Position numbers and translations under genes: made by a program | Shown: one piece after another, positions 10,621 to 22,829 of the stretch | Layout: each line of letters opens with the position of its first letter | How positions within the stretch are numbered: position 1 is the first letter of the stretch | Notes under the pieces: generated by a model | Database searches by the model: none | Seen by the model: only the letters and a program-made list of their open reading frames with translations | Told to the model about the DNA's origin: nothing | Origin: Saururus chinensis | Lineage: Eukaryota > Streptophyta > Magnoliopsida > Piperales > Saururaceae | Length of the DNA stretch: 64,000 bases | NCBI GenBank assembly: GCA_035235625.1 | Contig: CP141145.1 | Span: 1,736,001-1,800,000 of the forward strand | Reading direction: 5' to 3'

Positions 10621-11790
10621 ATGGCTTCCAGCAGAGAAGAATTTGACTGGGGCCAACAATCTTCCGAGTCTAGTATTCAACAATTGTTGCAAAAAATTTG
10701 TAACAACAACAGGAGTAGTTGTAAGTTCAACAACAACAACAAAATGAACAATTACAACTTCAATTGCAAATTGCACATATTATGGAAAAGTTGGCTTTAA
10801 ATCCCATGAAGCCAACAGATCGACCTATTGACCCAAGAACTGAGCGATCAGCTAATTCAGGGCCATATCAAAAGTGTCCAACTGCTTGAGTGACAGGACA
10901 AACAAACCAATTTTATAAGTCTGCCTCCACTACTAATCTGGTCAATTCTAGTGATGACGAGTATGAAGAACCAGTAATGCATAGTCAGCGAGGTAATTTC
11001 CAAATACAAAGAGGGTTTCAACCTAAAATGGAGTTAGCTACATTTAATGGTCAGTTACATATTGAAGATTTTCTTGACTGGTTGGTGGAAGTAGAGAGAT
11101 ATTTTGAATGTATGAAAGTTCCAGAGGATAAACAAGTTAAAGTAATGGCTTATAAACTAAAAGAAGGTGCATCTGCTTGGTGGGAGCAGCTTCAACTTTA
11201 TAGGTTTAGGATTAGCAAAGCTCCTATCAAATATTGGAGGAAGATGAAGCAACTACTTAGATCTCAATACCTTCTAGTTGATTATGAACAAATCTTTTTT
11301 TACCAGTATCAAAATTGTAAATAGGGAGTATGTATTGTGCAAGAATATATCCACGAATTTCATAGACTTTCAATTCGAAATAATCTGGTGGAGAATGATG
11401 CTCAACAAGTAGCTCGATTTGAGGGGTGGCTTAGATGGAATATACAAGAAAGGGTTAATATGCAACTAGCATATTCCTTGGTTGTAGCTCAACAGTTAGC
11501 TATTAGAGCTTAAATGCATATGGAGAGAACTGGAAACAGAAATATAGCCACTACCAAAATTGTTTCTCCATCACAAAATACAACAAAAGGAAAAGCTGTT
11601 CAGATTGACCCACTACCTCTCAAAATAGGACGAAATGAAGCTTCCAGTAGCCAACTAAGGCCAACAGCTCCACAAGTTACCACAAGGGTAAATCCTTATG
11701 CTCCTCCTCACCCTAGAATTTGCTATAGATGTCAATAGCTAGGCCATTTATCGAAACAATGTCCAACTCGACAGGTAAACAATTTAATCA
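10621..11790 (+). pseudogene. G1 gag
   Basis: The Ty3/gypsy capsid domain is seen around 10890-11324 (PKMELATFNGQ, FLDWLVEVERYFE, ASAWWEQLQ) and continues in another frame past a stop at 11322. A CCHC zinc knuckle at about 11717-11765 reads CYRCQ, then a stop, then LGHLSKQC, so the nucleocapsid is interrupted by TAG. Gln/Asn-rich sequence precedes the capsid. Gag would form the virus-like particle. Multiple breaks exclude function. Confidence 0.85.
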
Positions 11791-11828
11791 CTGCCCAAAA
11801 TGTTGAAGTAGTTAACAGTGCAACTAAC

Positions 11829-12610
11829 TATATTGAAACTGAACAAGAGGTTCTAATTGAAGAGGTAGAACAAGATGAGGGCCTTAATTGTGATGATTAC
11901 CCCTTAAATATGGTAGTGCGCATAATGTTATTATCTCCAAAAATATTATTGTACACACAAAGACACAATATATTTTAGACTAGGGGAATAGTGAATCAAC
12001 GGGTCTGCACTGTCATTATAGACAGTGGAAGTACTAAAAATATTGTGTCAGAAGTATTAGTAGACAAGTTGAAGTTGCATACTGAAAAATATCTCACTCC
12101 TTATACCATTGGTTGGATTAAAGATGTTGGAGGAATCAAGGTCACATAACAGTATAAAGTGCTCTTTTCTATTGGAAAAACATATAAAGCAGAAATTCTA
12201 TGTGATGTTGTAGATATGACTGTATTGAATCTGAACAAGAGGTTCTAATTGAAGAGGTAGAACAAGATGAGGGCCTTAATTGTGATGATTACCCCTTATA
12301 TATGGTAGTGCGCAGAATGTTATTATCTCAAAAAATATTATTGCACACAAAAAGACAATATATTTCAGACTAGGGGAGCAGTGAACCAACCAGTCTGCAC
12401 TGTTATTATAGACAGTGGAAGTCCTGAAAATATCGTGTCAAAAGTATTAGTAGACAAGTTGAAGTTGTATACTAAAAAACATCCTACTCCTTATACCATT
12501 GGTTGGATTAAAGATGTAGGAGGAATCAAGGTCACAGAATAGTGCAAAGTGCTCTTTTCTATTAGAAAAACATATAAAGCAGAAATTATATGTGATGTTG
12601 TAGACATGAC
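11829..12610 (+). repeat. Tandem duplication of about 390 bp covering the protease active site
   Basis: Copy 1 (11829-12220) and copy 2 (12221-12610) are near-identical, joined at GATATGAC/TGTATTGAA. Each encodes the aspartic-protease box IIDSGS (about 12015 and 12405). Only copy 2 continues into the downstream HILLGR part of the protease. This is an internal duplication within G1 pol, with point differences between the copies. Confidence 0.9.
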
Positions 12611-15418
12611 TACCTGTCATATCTTGTTGGGAAGGACATGGCAGTTTGATGTTAAGACAATTCATGAGAGCCAAAACAATACTTATTCATTCCTGCAGAA
12701 TGGTGTTAAGCTAGTGTTGCTTCCAAGAACAATTGAACCACTTCTTAAAGGTATTTCAAAAGAGAAGTCCACAACGCAAAATTTTGTTAAGTTGCAGACA
12801 AAACATCAGGAAGCTATGGTCTCTTGGTTCTACTGGTTCAAGAATTTGAAAAGGGCAAAGTGCAGGTTCCCAAGAAAGTGAAACAGCTGTTGGCTGACTT
12901 TGCATCAATTCTTCCAGAGGAATTGCCTAGCAACTTGCCTCCAATGAGAGACATACAACATCACATTAAACTTATACTTGGCTCAAGTTTACCTAACTTA
13001 CCCTACTACATAATGAGTCCAAAAGAGCATAAAATCTTGCAGGAACAGGTTAAAGGCTTACTAAAAAGATGGGTCATCAGAGAAAGTATGAGTCCTTGTG
13101 CAGTCCTTGCTTTGCTAGTTCCCAAGAAGGATGGGATGTGGAGAATGTGTGTAGACAGTAGGGCTATAAATAAGATAATCAAGAAATATAAATTTCTAAT
13201 CCCTCTAGTAGATGATCTTTTAGATATGCTTCAAGGATCAACTTTGTTCTCTAAGATAGATTTGAGAAGTGGGTATCATCAAATCCGGATACAGCCTGGT
13301 GATGAATAGAAATTGGCTTTAGAAACAATAGAAGGATTGTATGAATGGATGGTTATGCCTTTTGGCTTATCAAATGCGCCAAGTACATTTATGAGGCTCA
13401 TGAATCAAGTGTTAAAGCCTTACATTAGAAAGTTCATAGTGGTACACTTCGATGATATTCTAATCTATAGCAAGAATGAAAGAGATCACATGCATCATTT
13501 GAAGGCTATTCTCACAGTCTTACAATCTAATACTCTATATGTAAATCTTAAGAAATGTAACTTCCTCACTGATCAGCTTATTTTTCTGGGATATGTTGTG
13601 TGCTCAAGGTATTTTTGTTGATGAGAATAAAGTAAAGGTGGTCAAGGATTGGCCAGATCCAAAAACAGTTGGAGAGGTGCGAAGCTTTCATGGTCTAGCC
13701 TCATTCTATCGTATATTCATCAAAAACTTCAGAACCCTTGCTGGCCCTATCATTGAATGCCTTAAAGGAGAAAGATTTCAGTAGATTGATGAAGCAGAAA
13801 AAAAGTTTCAATTTTGGCACTACCTAGTTTTGAAAGGTATTTGAGGTTGAATGTGATGCGTCTAACATTGGTATAGGTGTTTTGTCACGAGAGGGTAGAG
13901 TTATTGCATATTACAGTTTGAAGTTAAATGAAGCTAGAAAGAAGTGGTCTGCATATGTCCTAGAATTTTTTGCTGTTGTTCAAGCATTAAGACACTAGTG
14001 GCATTACCTTATTCATAGTGAATTCATATTGCATATGATCATCAAGCTCTTAGATTTTTACATAGTCAAACCAAGTTAAACCACATGCAAGCCAGATGGA
14101 TCTCTGAATTGCAAGAGTTCAATTTCTTAATTAAACACAGATTAGGGAAGTTTGATAGGGCAGCCAATGCTCTAAGTCAAAAAACTATGTTGTTGGTTAC
14201 TTGGAAAACTTAAGTCACTGGATTTGAATATCTACAAGACTTGTATGCGGAGGATGATAACTTTAAGGAATATTGGCATGAATGCAAGCAGGGAAAACAT
14301 CAAAATTCAGATTTCATCATATGTGAAAGTTTCCTATTCAAAGGAAATCGGCTATGTACCAAAAATTTCTATGCAACTACACATTATTCAAGATTTACAT
14401 AACGGAGGACTAGCAAGACACATGGGCAGAGACAAAACTTTCTAGTTGATTACAGAGAGATTTTATTGGCCTCACCTTCGTAGATATGTGTACATATTTG
14501 TTTAAAAATGCCATGTTTGTCAAAGAGCAAAGGGTCAAGTGCAAAATGCTAGAATGTATACACCTCTACCTATTCCAAAGGGTCCCTGGGAAGACATATC
14601 TATGGACTTCATTCTGGGGTTACCCCGAACAAGAAGAGGTCTAAACTTGATTTTTGTAGTGGTTGATAGATTTTACAAGATGGCCCATTTCCTATCATGT
14701 AAAAAAACTTCAGATGCAACTCATACTACTATTCTTTTCTTCAACAACATAGTTCGGCTACATGGCGTCCCTAAATCTATAACATCATATTAGGATAGTA
14801 AATTTATAAGCCACTTTTGGCAAACTCTTTGGCGCATGCTGGATAGAAAATTACAGTTTAGCAGCACGTGTCACCTACAAATAAATGGGCAAACAGAGGT
14901 GACCAACAAATTTGTAGAAAATTTTCTAGAGTGTTTTTCTGGAGAGCATCCCAAACAGTGGGATGAGTGTATCCCACAAGCTGAGTTTGCGTACAATGCT
15001 AGTGTCAATGCTTGATTGGTAAGTCTCCTTTTGAAATAATTTATGGGTACATTCCTGCTCAACCTCTTGGCTTGTTACTTTCAACAAAGCACAAAGAAGA
15101 TAATAAGGCTGCCCATCATACACTTGAGAAGTTTCAACAAATTTACCAAGCTGTTAAATAACAAATAGCTTATTCCAATGCCAACTATAAACAACCGGAA
15201 TGTTGGGGATCATAGTGCATCTTCGCAGAGAGAGATTTCCTGTAGGCACCTACAACAAGCTAGCTAATAAAAAAATTGGACCATACTCTATTATCCTGCG
15301 TATAGGTCATAATGCTTATGTGGTGGATCTACATGTTGATCTTTCCATTTCAAAGGCTTTTAATGTGGCTAATCTGTTTACATATCACACTCCATATGAT
15401 GTTATGTTAGAACAGTAG
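12611..15418 (+). pseudogene. G1 pol: protease end, reverse transcriptase, RNase H, integrase
   Basis: The reverse transcriptase (about 12840-13780) shows [49 protein letters not shown] and the catalytic HFDDILIYS box. It is broken by a TAG at 13307 and a frameshift near 13595. RNase H follows around 13790-14210 in broken frames. Integrase has the HMGRDKTF zinc-binding area (about 14420), the core with [11 protein letters not shown] and [12 protein letters not shown] (14539-14793), a stop at 14791, and continued core to about 15020. A GPY/F-type tail reads [21 protein letters not shown] with FNVANLF (15200-15418). No chromodomain is seen before the 3' LTR. It resembles plant chromovirus-type pol; lineage not fixed. 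Confidence 0.9.
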
Positions 15419-15451
15419 TTCATGGACGAGCTTCTCTCACGGGAGGGCAAT

Positions 15452-15862
15452 TGATGTAGGGTGTGTTGGTAAGGGTAATTTTGGAAAGTCATATATTTTA
15501 GGTAGGTAGTTGTTTCAATGGAAGATATAAATAACAGCGGGAAGTTCAAACGGGATATACAAGATTTTGGATTTGAAGCTCCATCATTTTCAGATCTGGA
15601 GTGAGGATTCCTCCATCTTCTTCACTTGGATTCAATGACCTGCTCTGTGGATTCAGAATTCAAACTTCTCCAAGATTTGAGAGTTCTGGGTTTGAGGATT
15701 CACCCGCAATTCTCTGTTCTCAATTCTCTTTCTCTATGTTTCATTGTTTAGAATTTATCCTGCAATCTTCTCCTATGATTTTCCATTAAAGCTAGTTGTA
15801 AAGCTAATACTGAATATTGATTCAATAGTTTGGAATGAAAGAGCTTGTGTTCAGTTTTCTAT
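15452..15862 (+). repeat. G1 3' LTR, left part
   Basis: Starts TGATGTAGGGTGTGTTGG after a purine-rich GGGAGGGCAAT, a likely polypurine tract. It matches the 5' LTR up to about the TCAGTTTTCTAT word, where G2 is inserted. The octamer TTTTCTAT recurs at 23182-23189 on the other side. Confidence 0.9.
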
Positions 15863-15871
15863 TTTGCTTGG

Positions 15872-16191
15872 TGTGGGCACAACTAGTACCTCGCACGAAT
15901 CACGCAAAGAAGAAGGAAGGAAGAAGAAAGGAAAAGGAACTGAATATTCTAAGGAGGAAGACGACCCTTATAGGGAGTTGTGCCTTTCTCCTTAGGGGTC
16001 GTGCCAACTAGTGGGCCCAACTAATTTGTTAGGACACTAGTTGGCCTGTTACCACTTACTAATCATAATATCAAACTAAACTACTTATTACATAAGCAAA
16101 TATGAAACTAAATAGCTTAATGTAAGCAAATAGAAGACCAATGCAGCGGAAAGAGAGCCCAGATGAACAACCCGAGTGAATGTTCACAACA
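15872..16191 (-). repeat. G2 3' LTR
   Basis: In minus orientation it begins TGTTGTGAACATTC and ends GTGCCCACA. The matching copy is at 22838-23181. The two share the phrase around GTCGTGCCAACTAGTGGGCCC and the CATAATAT..ACATAAGCAAAT run. The right copy carries about 23 extra bases (a TTGCATAAGAG stretch near 22922). Confidence 0.88.
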
Positions 16192-19100
16192 TTCCACTAT
16201 GCTTTTACTATTCACCTTGACCTCAAGGCGACCATGCTGGGTAGCGATTCATCAATTTGTCCTTAGACATCCAAGTGGCTGGCCCTGCTAGGAAACAAGC
16301 ACCTCTGTAATAATGAGGCCAAAACGGTGGACTAGACGCTTATCAAGCACCTAGGCAGGAATGGGTTTAGTAGGAAGGGCCGGTCCCATCAAAGGAGATG
16401 GAGCATCGGTAGCTAGAGAAGTGTCACCCACACAGTGGTGGAATCTGAAGACATGGAAGACTGGAAGGACCAAGGAGCCAGGCGGTAGGGCTAGACGGTA
16501 GGCCACCGGACCAATGCGCTTGACCACAGCATAAGGGCCATGGTAATTGGGGCGAGCTTGGTATGATTCGGCTAGAACAATGTGATTTGACGTTGAGGAA
16601 TGACAGAGATATAGACCAAGTCGCCCACGTGAAACCTCCGATTAGCGAGCTTTCTGTCATAGACCTGTTTCATCCGGTTCTGAGCGAAGGCGAGGTTCAA
16701 CTTAAGTTGACAGAGAACCTCATCCTGTGTATGTAGCATATAATCGACCTCGGCAACAGAAGAGTGGTGACGAACATATGATAACACAGTCGAAGGTGGG
16801 CGGTCATACAATACCTCAAAAGGAGTGAACCCTGTGCGAGTGTGAAAGGCGTGTTATATGACCATTCCACCTAGGGAAGAAGTTGGAGCCAACGACGGGG
16901 CTGAGACATGATGAAACATTAGAGGTATTGTTCCAAGCAGTGGTTCACTACCTCGGTTTGGCCGTACGTCTGTAGATGATAGGCTATTCTCATATGGAGA
17001 GTAGTGCCATGAAGCGCAAAGAACTCCCGCCAAAACTGAGAAATAAATATCCTATCACGATCGGAAACAATAGTGCGAGGCATGCCACGAAGCTTAGCAA
17101 CCTCCCGAACATATAATTCAGCCATCGTCTTGGCAGTGAAGGGGTGCCCAAGGGTGCAGAAATGTGCATACTTGGAACAGCCGATCCACTACCATAAGAA
17201 CCACCAATTTGCCTTGCACGAAGGGTAAGGCCTCCATGAAATCCATCGAAACATCCTCCCAAACCTTGTCGGGAATGGGTAAGGGCTGCAGTAATCCGGT
17301 AGGGGATGTCGTGGCAGCTTTGGCTCTCTAACATACATTACAGGCAGCGACATAGTTTTGAAGAGCCCGTCGAATGCCCTACCACAGGAAGCTTTGGCTA
17401 ACTCTCTTATAAGTGCGGAATGCCCCTTCATGACTGGCCAGTAGTGTGTCGTGGAAGTGGGAGAGAATGTACTGGCGAAGGTCCTCGACATCGGGCACCC
17501 AAAGGCGATCCTTCCATAATAGAAGGTTATCTCGCCACACAAAGAAAGGGCAGTCATCCGGGTCGTACTAGAGAGATGCAATTAGCGATAGTGTGGAAGG
17601 ATCTTCTCGGTATGCTCTTTGTAACTCATCAATAAAGGGGAAGGAAGGAGTAGAGATGGCCATGCACGATCCGGAGGTAGAGCTACGAGAAAGGGCATCG
17701 ACCACAGTGTTGTCTGCCCCTTTCTTGTACATCACTTCATAGTCATATCCCAGCAATTTACTAACCCACCTCTATTGTGTGAGAGTGGAAACCCGCTAGA
17801 CAAGGAGGTACTTCAAGGGCTGATGATCGGTACTTCAAGGTCTCCATTTGTCGACAGCAAGGACGATGGCTAGCATCTCCTTCTCATAGATAGATAGTGA
17901 CAAGGAATGATCGGCTAAAGCCTTGCTGAAGAAGGCAATAGGTCGCTCGTCCTACAAAAGCACCGCACCCAGGCTAGCCTCAAAAGCATCTATTTCAAGC
18001 ACAAAAGGGTGGCTAAAATTCGGTAGAATGAGGATGGGAGCGGAGGCCACAAACTGCTTCAGCGTGTCAAAAGCCGCTTGGGCAGTCTCTGTCCAACTGA
18101 ATCTGCCTTTCTTCAAGAGCTCTGTGAGGGGGTGGGCTGTCTCACCAAAGTGGCTAATAAATCTTCGGTAGTAGCCAGTGAGGCTCAAGAAGCCTCTTAG
18201 TGCGCAGATATATGTGGGTGTTGGCCAAAAGAACATGCAGACACCTTAGATGTGGCCAAGATAGTCTACCTGTGGGCTGCCAAAAGAACACTTCAAATGC
18301 TTAAAAAATAAGAAATTATCTCTCAAAACAGAGAAGACAGATTTGAGGTGCTCCATGTGTTCCTCCCATCACTTGTTGTAGACAAGGATGTCATCAAAGA
18401 AAATTAGGATGTAGCGGCGAATGAAGGGCCTAAAGAGGTCATTCATAAGGCTTTGAAAAGTGGAGAGGACGTTGGTAAGCTCAAACGGCATGATGAGAAA
18501 CTCGAAAAGGCCGTTGTGCGTGCGGAAGGTGGTCTTATGCACATCGGCTGGCTGCACACAAATCTGATGGTAACCTAATTGAAGATTGAGTTTATTGAAG
18601 ACTATCGCACTGGCCAACTCATCCAGAAGCTCCTCAATCACTGGGATATGGTACTTGTCCTTGACCATGATGGCGTTCAAGGCCCGGTAGTCAATACAAA
18701 ACTGCCATGTGTCATCCTTCTTACGAACCAACAGTACAGGCTAAGAGAAAGAGTCGTGCTAGGGCGAATGATGCTGGACTGAAGCATATCAGCGACAAGG
18801 TGCTCTATCTCCGCCTTATAGATGTAGGGGTAGCGGTAAGGGTGGACATTGGCAGGAGACGCCCCTGGGATGATGGGGATGTGGTGGTCATGAGGCCGCA
18901 TGGACGGGAGGCCTCTAGGCTCGGCAAACATGTCACTATGGTCCATTAGTAAGGCAAGAAGGTCCTTAGGCAGCTTGTCTTGGTGTACCTCCACCGCTGC
19001 CCGTCTTTGCAGGAGGAACCCCTGGGGTGCGAACTGGAAGAAGCTCGCTGATTGGGCAGAGAGAAGGGTGCCTGACTGAGACCCTTGAATCCATACCCGC

Positions 19101-19990
19101 CCGCTGTCCCTGAACCTCAAAATCCATAATCATCTCTCTGAAGTTCTTTACCATGTCCCCAAGTTCCTGTAGCCACTGAACCCCTAACACCACGTCTGCC
19201 CCTTTTGTGGGCAGCAAGAAGAGATCGGTGATGAAGGTGTGGCCCTGGATAGAGAGGGCGGCATGTGCACATACCCTGGAGCTCCTGAGGTGCTTTCTAT
19301 CACCAATCAAGACATCGAATGACTTCAAATCGGACACAAAATAGCCTAGTTACTAGGCTACCTTATCGTTGATGAAGTTGTGGGTGGAGCCACTATCAAT
19401 AAGGATGGTCACTTGCTATCGCTTGAGGTAGCCTTGGACCTACATCGTGCAAGGAGTGAATGCCCCAGAGAAGGCATGGGCTAAGATCTCGGGCAGCACA
19501 TCGTCGAAGTGGGAGGAATCAGCCCTGTCTGCCATATGCTCCTCTTCTTCGACCTCCTCCATGTGGAGGCTGCCTTTGATTGAACAACGATGCCATGGAA
19601 CAAACTTTTCATCACATTTGAAACACAGCCCTTTGGACCGATGTTCCTCCATCTGTGCCGATGTGAAACGTCAAATAAGCTGACCTGGTGGAGGTGGCTG
19701 TTGGCCCGATCGGCCTCAGAATGAACTGCTGGCCGGGGTGGACATGGGGCCAACGCCAAGAGGAAGTCGTGGGGAAGGTCCAAGTCGGGGCCCCCTCCGC
19801 TGTCTAGCCAGTTTCTCCTCGATTCGTGTATGCCGCATGACATCCTGCATACTTGAGCATGGAAAGTGGTGCATCTCCTCTGATATCTACAGTTTGAGCC
19901 CTCCCTTGAATGTCCCCACCAAGGCTGCCACCGGCCACTTAGGAAGACGGTTCTCGACCTTCATGAACTCCGTGTAATAGGCCCGGATGA
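16192..19990 (-). pseudogene. G2 pol with chromodomain remnant
   Basis: From 19660 downward: a zinc knuckle-like GLCFKCDEKFVPWHRC (about 19600-19630), protease IDSGSTHNFINDKV (about 19365-19405), and reverse transcriptase 18990-18240 with LVRKKDDTWQFCIDYRALN, LGYHQICVQPAD and IFFDDILVYNK. RNase H lies at 18240-17700 (ILPNFSHPFVLEIDAFEASLGAVLL; GYDYEVMYKKGADN). Integrase follows at about 17580-16920 (SDRDRIFISQFWREFF, GQTEVVNHCLEQYL), then a GPY/F-like tail. The ATWMSKDKLMNRYPAW segment near 16250-16300 looks like the end of a chromodomain. Frameshifts and stops occur throughout. The order gag-PR-RT-RH-INT-chromodomain marks a chromovirus-type Ty3/gypsy element. Confidence 0.87.
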
Positions 19991-21078
19991 TGGTGGTTTG
20001 GCGCAGGGTGGAGAGTATATCATTCAAGTCCTAGAACTCTTTGGGGCTGAATTGATGCACAATTCATCAGAGAAATCGGCCCAAGTGGGGTAACGAACCT
20101 ACTTATCAAAGCTCTGAAACAAAATGGAGTCATCGCCGTCCAAGTGGAATGTGGCTATGTGCAACCGTTCAGCCTCGGAGTGCATCCCTTGATAGGCGAA
20201 GAACTTCACCTTATACAACCACTCTATTGGATCTTCGTCCCCATTGTAGCGTGGGAACTGTAGGCCGGCCAAACGGGTCTCAGCTCCTCCCTGTTGCCCT
20301 CTGCGAGAACCTGAATACTCCTCCCAGTCATCTTCCATCTCCTGAAATAAGTTTTTGGGTGGCGGCATCGTTGGGCCATTTTCCCGAACACCTAGCGGGC
20401 CCGCATTGTAATGACCCATCTTCCAATTATGCTTAACCCGGGGGGGTAATTTGGTAATTTGATATCAGTGTTAAGGGGTTTCATTAGGTAAAATCCCAGT
20501 ATCCGAGTAGAGCTCATAGTAACGAGTGTAATGAATCAAATTATGCGCAAAACGGAAGTTGGGAACAAAAGTCATGACATCGGGAAGCGTGCCATATGAG
20601 CGGGAACCACTTTAAAAGTGCGAGATAACATACCCATGTGGGGTCTAGTTTTGAAGGGCTCGTCAATACGAGTCCATCGGTACCAAGATCGTGCGATTCC
20701 GACTTCGGGATAAAAAGTTATCGCGTTTTGAAATTGGAATTATATTTGAATAAAATATAATTATTAAATTCAGAAACGGACAAAATAGTTGGCATCATTG
20801 CTGACGCCAGTGGCTGGAGCCGAGCCGAGCTGAAAACGGCGATGAGCCACTGCGCCGCAGAAACGGCACGCGATCACGACCGTCCGCACGACACGGGTCC
20901 CGCGCGATCACGCGACGGTTCGTGTGACGCGCACGGTGGAATCGCGCGCCGCGTGCAATGCATTAACGTGCGTGTTATACGCGCCGCCTCATTTGGTGAA
21001 CCAATTCAAACGCACCACATGGTGCGAGCACGTGCACGCATTTTTTTTCTTCCCCTGTACGCTCGCACGCCAGTTTCC

Positions 21079-21086
21079 TATAAATA
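21079..21086 (+). promoter_or_regulatory. TATA box of solo LTR A
   Basis: CTATAAATAGCTC follows a GC-rich U3 with many CGCGC words. The same CTATAAATAGCTC occurs on the minus strand at 28671-28683 in copy B, supporting a conserved LTR promoter. Confidence 0.7.
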
Positions 21087-21234
21087 GCTCATTCCGTTCA
21101 TTTTTCAGGGGAGGATTCAGGAGTCATTCTGGGTTCGTTTTCTTCTGTTCAAAATGCATTCTTAGCTAAATCGAGGGTGTTCTACGCAATGGAAGTGTCA
21201 ATTGTTCGAGTTAGCAACCCTATATAGGGGAAAC

Positions 21235-21700
21235 GTCCCGGGCCAAGGGGAGGTTATGTCCGCCGCCTACGGGCGCGAAAAGGGTAAAATATCTCCAGGT
21301 AAGGGGAAATTCTCTCACGTTTTCTCATCTTCCGTTCTTCATTTCTTACTCATTTTAAGTCCGATTAGAGTCGTTTAAGAGGCCTTCCTATCTAATTCGA
21401 GGGTGAGCAATGCAATGGAAGCAACCACTCCTCGAATTATCAATATTATGTAAGAGAAACATCTCAAGGGTAAGGGGAGGTTCTGCCCATTGCCTACGGG
21501 CACGGGAAGGGAAAAGTGTCTCCGGACAAGGGGAGGTTCTGTCCGCTGTCTACGAGCGTTGTAAGGGTAAAGTGTCTCCGGGTAAGGGGAGGATCTGTCT
21601 TTCGTCTACGGACGCAAGAAGGGTAAAATATTCCGAAGTTACATGAGGTTCTGGCCGCAGTCTCCGGATCAGAAAGGGCGGACGCTCTGAGGAAACGAGC
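21235..21700 (+). repeat. Tandem 57-bp repeats in the R/U5-like part of LTR A
   Basis: The unit reads roughly AAGGGGAGGTTCTGTCCG, then CTACGGGCG, then AAGGGTAAAATGTCTCCGGGT. Copies start near 21245, 21473, 21529, 21586 and, degenerate, 21642. The same array lies inverted at 28097-28545 in LTR B and decayed at about 32110-32590 in LTR C. The open frames in these arrays come from the repeat period of 57 (19 codons) and are not genes. Confidence 0.85.
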
Positions 21701-22829
21701 AACTCCGAACATCGCCACTTCCGTAATTGGAGGGGAGTATGCTTTTCTGACCTTCTAGTTTAATATGTTTTATATGACTGCACATCTTGATTTATTCTAT
21801 TGTGATTTGAAATGCTCTCTGCTATGACTTGACATACTCTGATCTGATATGACCAGTATGGTCGGATAAAATCCGATATGATCTGATATGATCCAACAGG
21901 CTCTGTAGTGTGTTCTGCTCCGCTCTATGATAGAGTGGGATGTGTGTTTTGTTAGTATTCTTCTCACCTACGTGAGATGTGTATTTTCTGATTTATTGGC
22001 TTCCATTTAACTCCGATAACTGATAAGATTTCTGTTGGATTCCGAATGAATCATTTAGATATAACGTATACGTATTTTATCGTATATAATTTTTTGATGT
22101 TTGGTAAATGTATTAGCCATTAGGCAGAACTACGTTCGGATCTGATCGTATTGGAATAACGTCAAAGATGGTATCTAATATGTATGTAGGCAACCAACGA
22201 TAAAATAACGTTGGCCCGATCCAAATTAGTTATAAAATTAGATTTGTTCTTATTTACGCACAATGGAACGTTAAAGCTCCACAATGTGCAGATAAACGTT
22301 ATGACTCTCGCACTCAGAATCTGCAGCTCCTGGTCAGTTGGTTTTAATTTTTCCGCTAATTTTCTACAGTCCGATTGTGTAATCCGATCTAACCCCTGGT
22401 TCAGATCGGGTTTTTCGGGTCGGGGCGTTACACGCATATATTAGGCCTGGCATCTCCCTTCTACAGCCTGGTTAACTGTGTCAAAGCGCATGGGGGATTG
22501 GGGAAGGCGTGCATCCTTGTTTGCTATCACCTGAGTGACGGGGCAGTGCAATGCGGGGGCCTGGGATGGCTCTCCCTCTCCACACTGGCTGGCTGGGATC
22601 TGGGCAACAATGACGCTGAGGGCACTGTCTGAAGTTGAGCCACGGCCAGAGTTAAGGACTCGATTTTTGCTAGGATTTGTGCCAATGTAAAAGCGCTGAG
22701 GGCCTTAGGAGTGGTTTTTGGGTTGTTCGTTGAGACTTTGGCCTCCTTCTTGGGCTGAAATTCAAGGGTCATGGCTGGTTTCTTGCCTCTTACCATGGTC
22801 GGAGATCGTGACGGCTTTGATACCAATCT

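Larger units (their letters stand above)
20407..22432 (+). mobile_element. Solo LTR, copy A, with perfect CGCAT target duplication
   Basis: 2026 bp, TGTAATGACCC ... GGGGCGTTACA, i.e. TG..CA with short inverted TGTAAY/GTTACA ends. CGCAT is present on both sides (20402-20406 and 22433-22437). Transcription polarity is plus, from a TATAAATA box at 21079-21086. Internal 57-bp tandem repeats follow the TATA box. No gag, pol, PBS or second LTR is attached, so this is a solo LTR left by LTR-LTR recombination. Five-base duplication and TG..CA ends argue against a DNA transposon. A related inverted copy is at 27244-29371. Confidence 0.92.
20000..22796 (-). pseudogene. G2 gag, split by a solo LTR
   Basis: The N-terminal part starts at about 22796 (MVRGKKPAMTLEFQPKKE, then a coiled-coil-like LAQILAKIESLTLAVAQLQ) and runs to 22438. 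The capsid part resumes at 20406 (AGPLGVRENGPTMPPPKNLF) with QFPRYNGDEDPIEWLYK and FHLDGDDSILFQSF, then continues in broken frames. The 2026-bp insertion between them is the solo LTR at 20407-22432. Removing one CGCAT would restore adjacency. Confidence 0.85.

Noticed and set aside
19447..20436. Plus-strand open frames opposite G2 gag-pol
   Set aside because: They are antisense shadows of the minus-strand retrotransposon frames.
21410..21718. Open frames in the solo LTRs (also 28020-28373)
   Set aside because: They follow the 57-bp tandem period in both strands and both LTRs; repetition, not protein, explains them.
20407..22432. Reading TGTAAC..GTTACA elements as DNA transposons with terminal inverted repeats
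   Set aside because: The 5-bp duplications, TG..CA ends and a conserved TATA promoter fit LTRs; no transposase-type ends are present.
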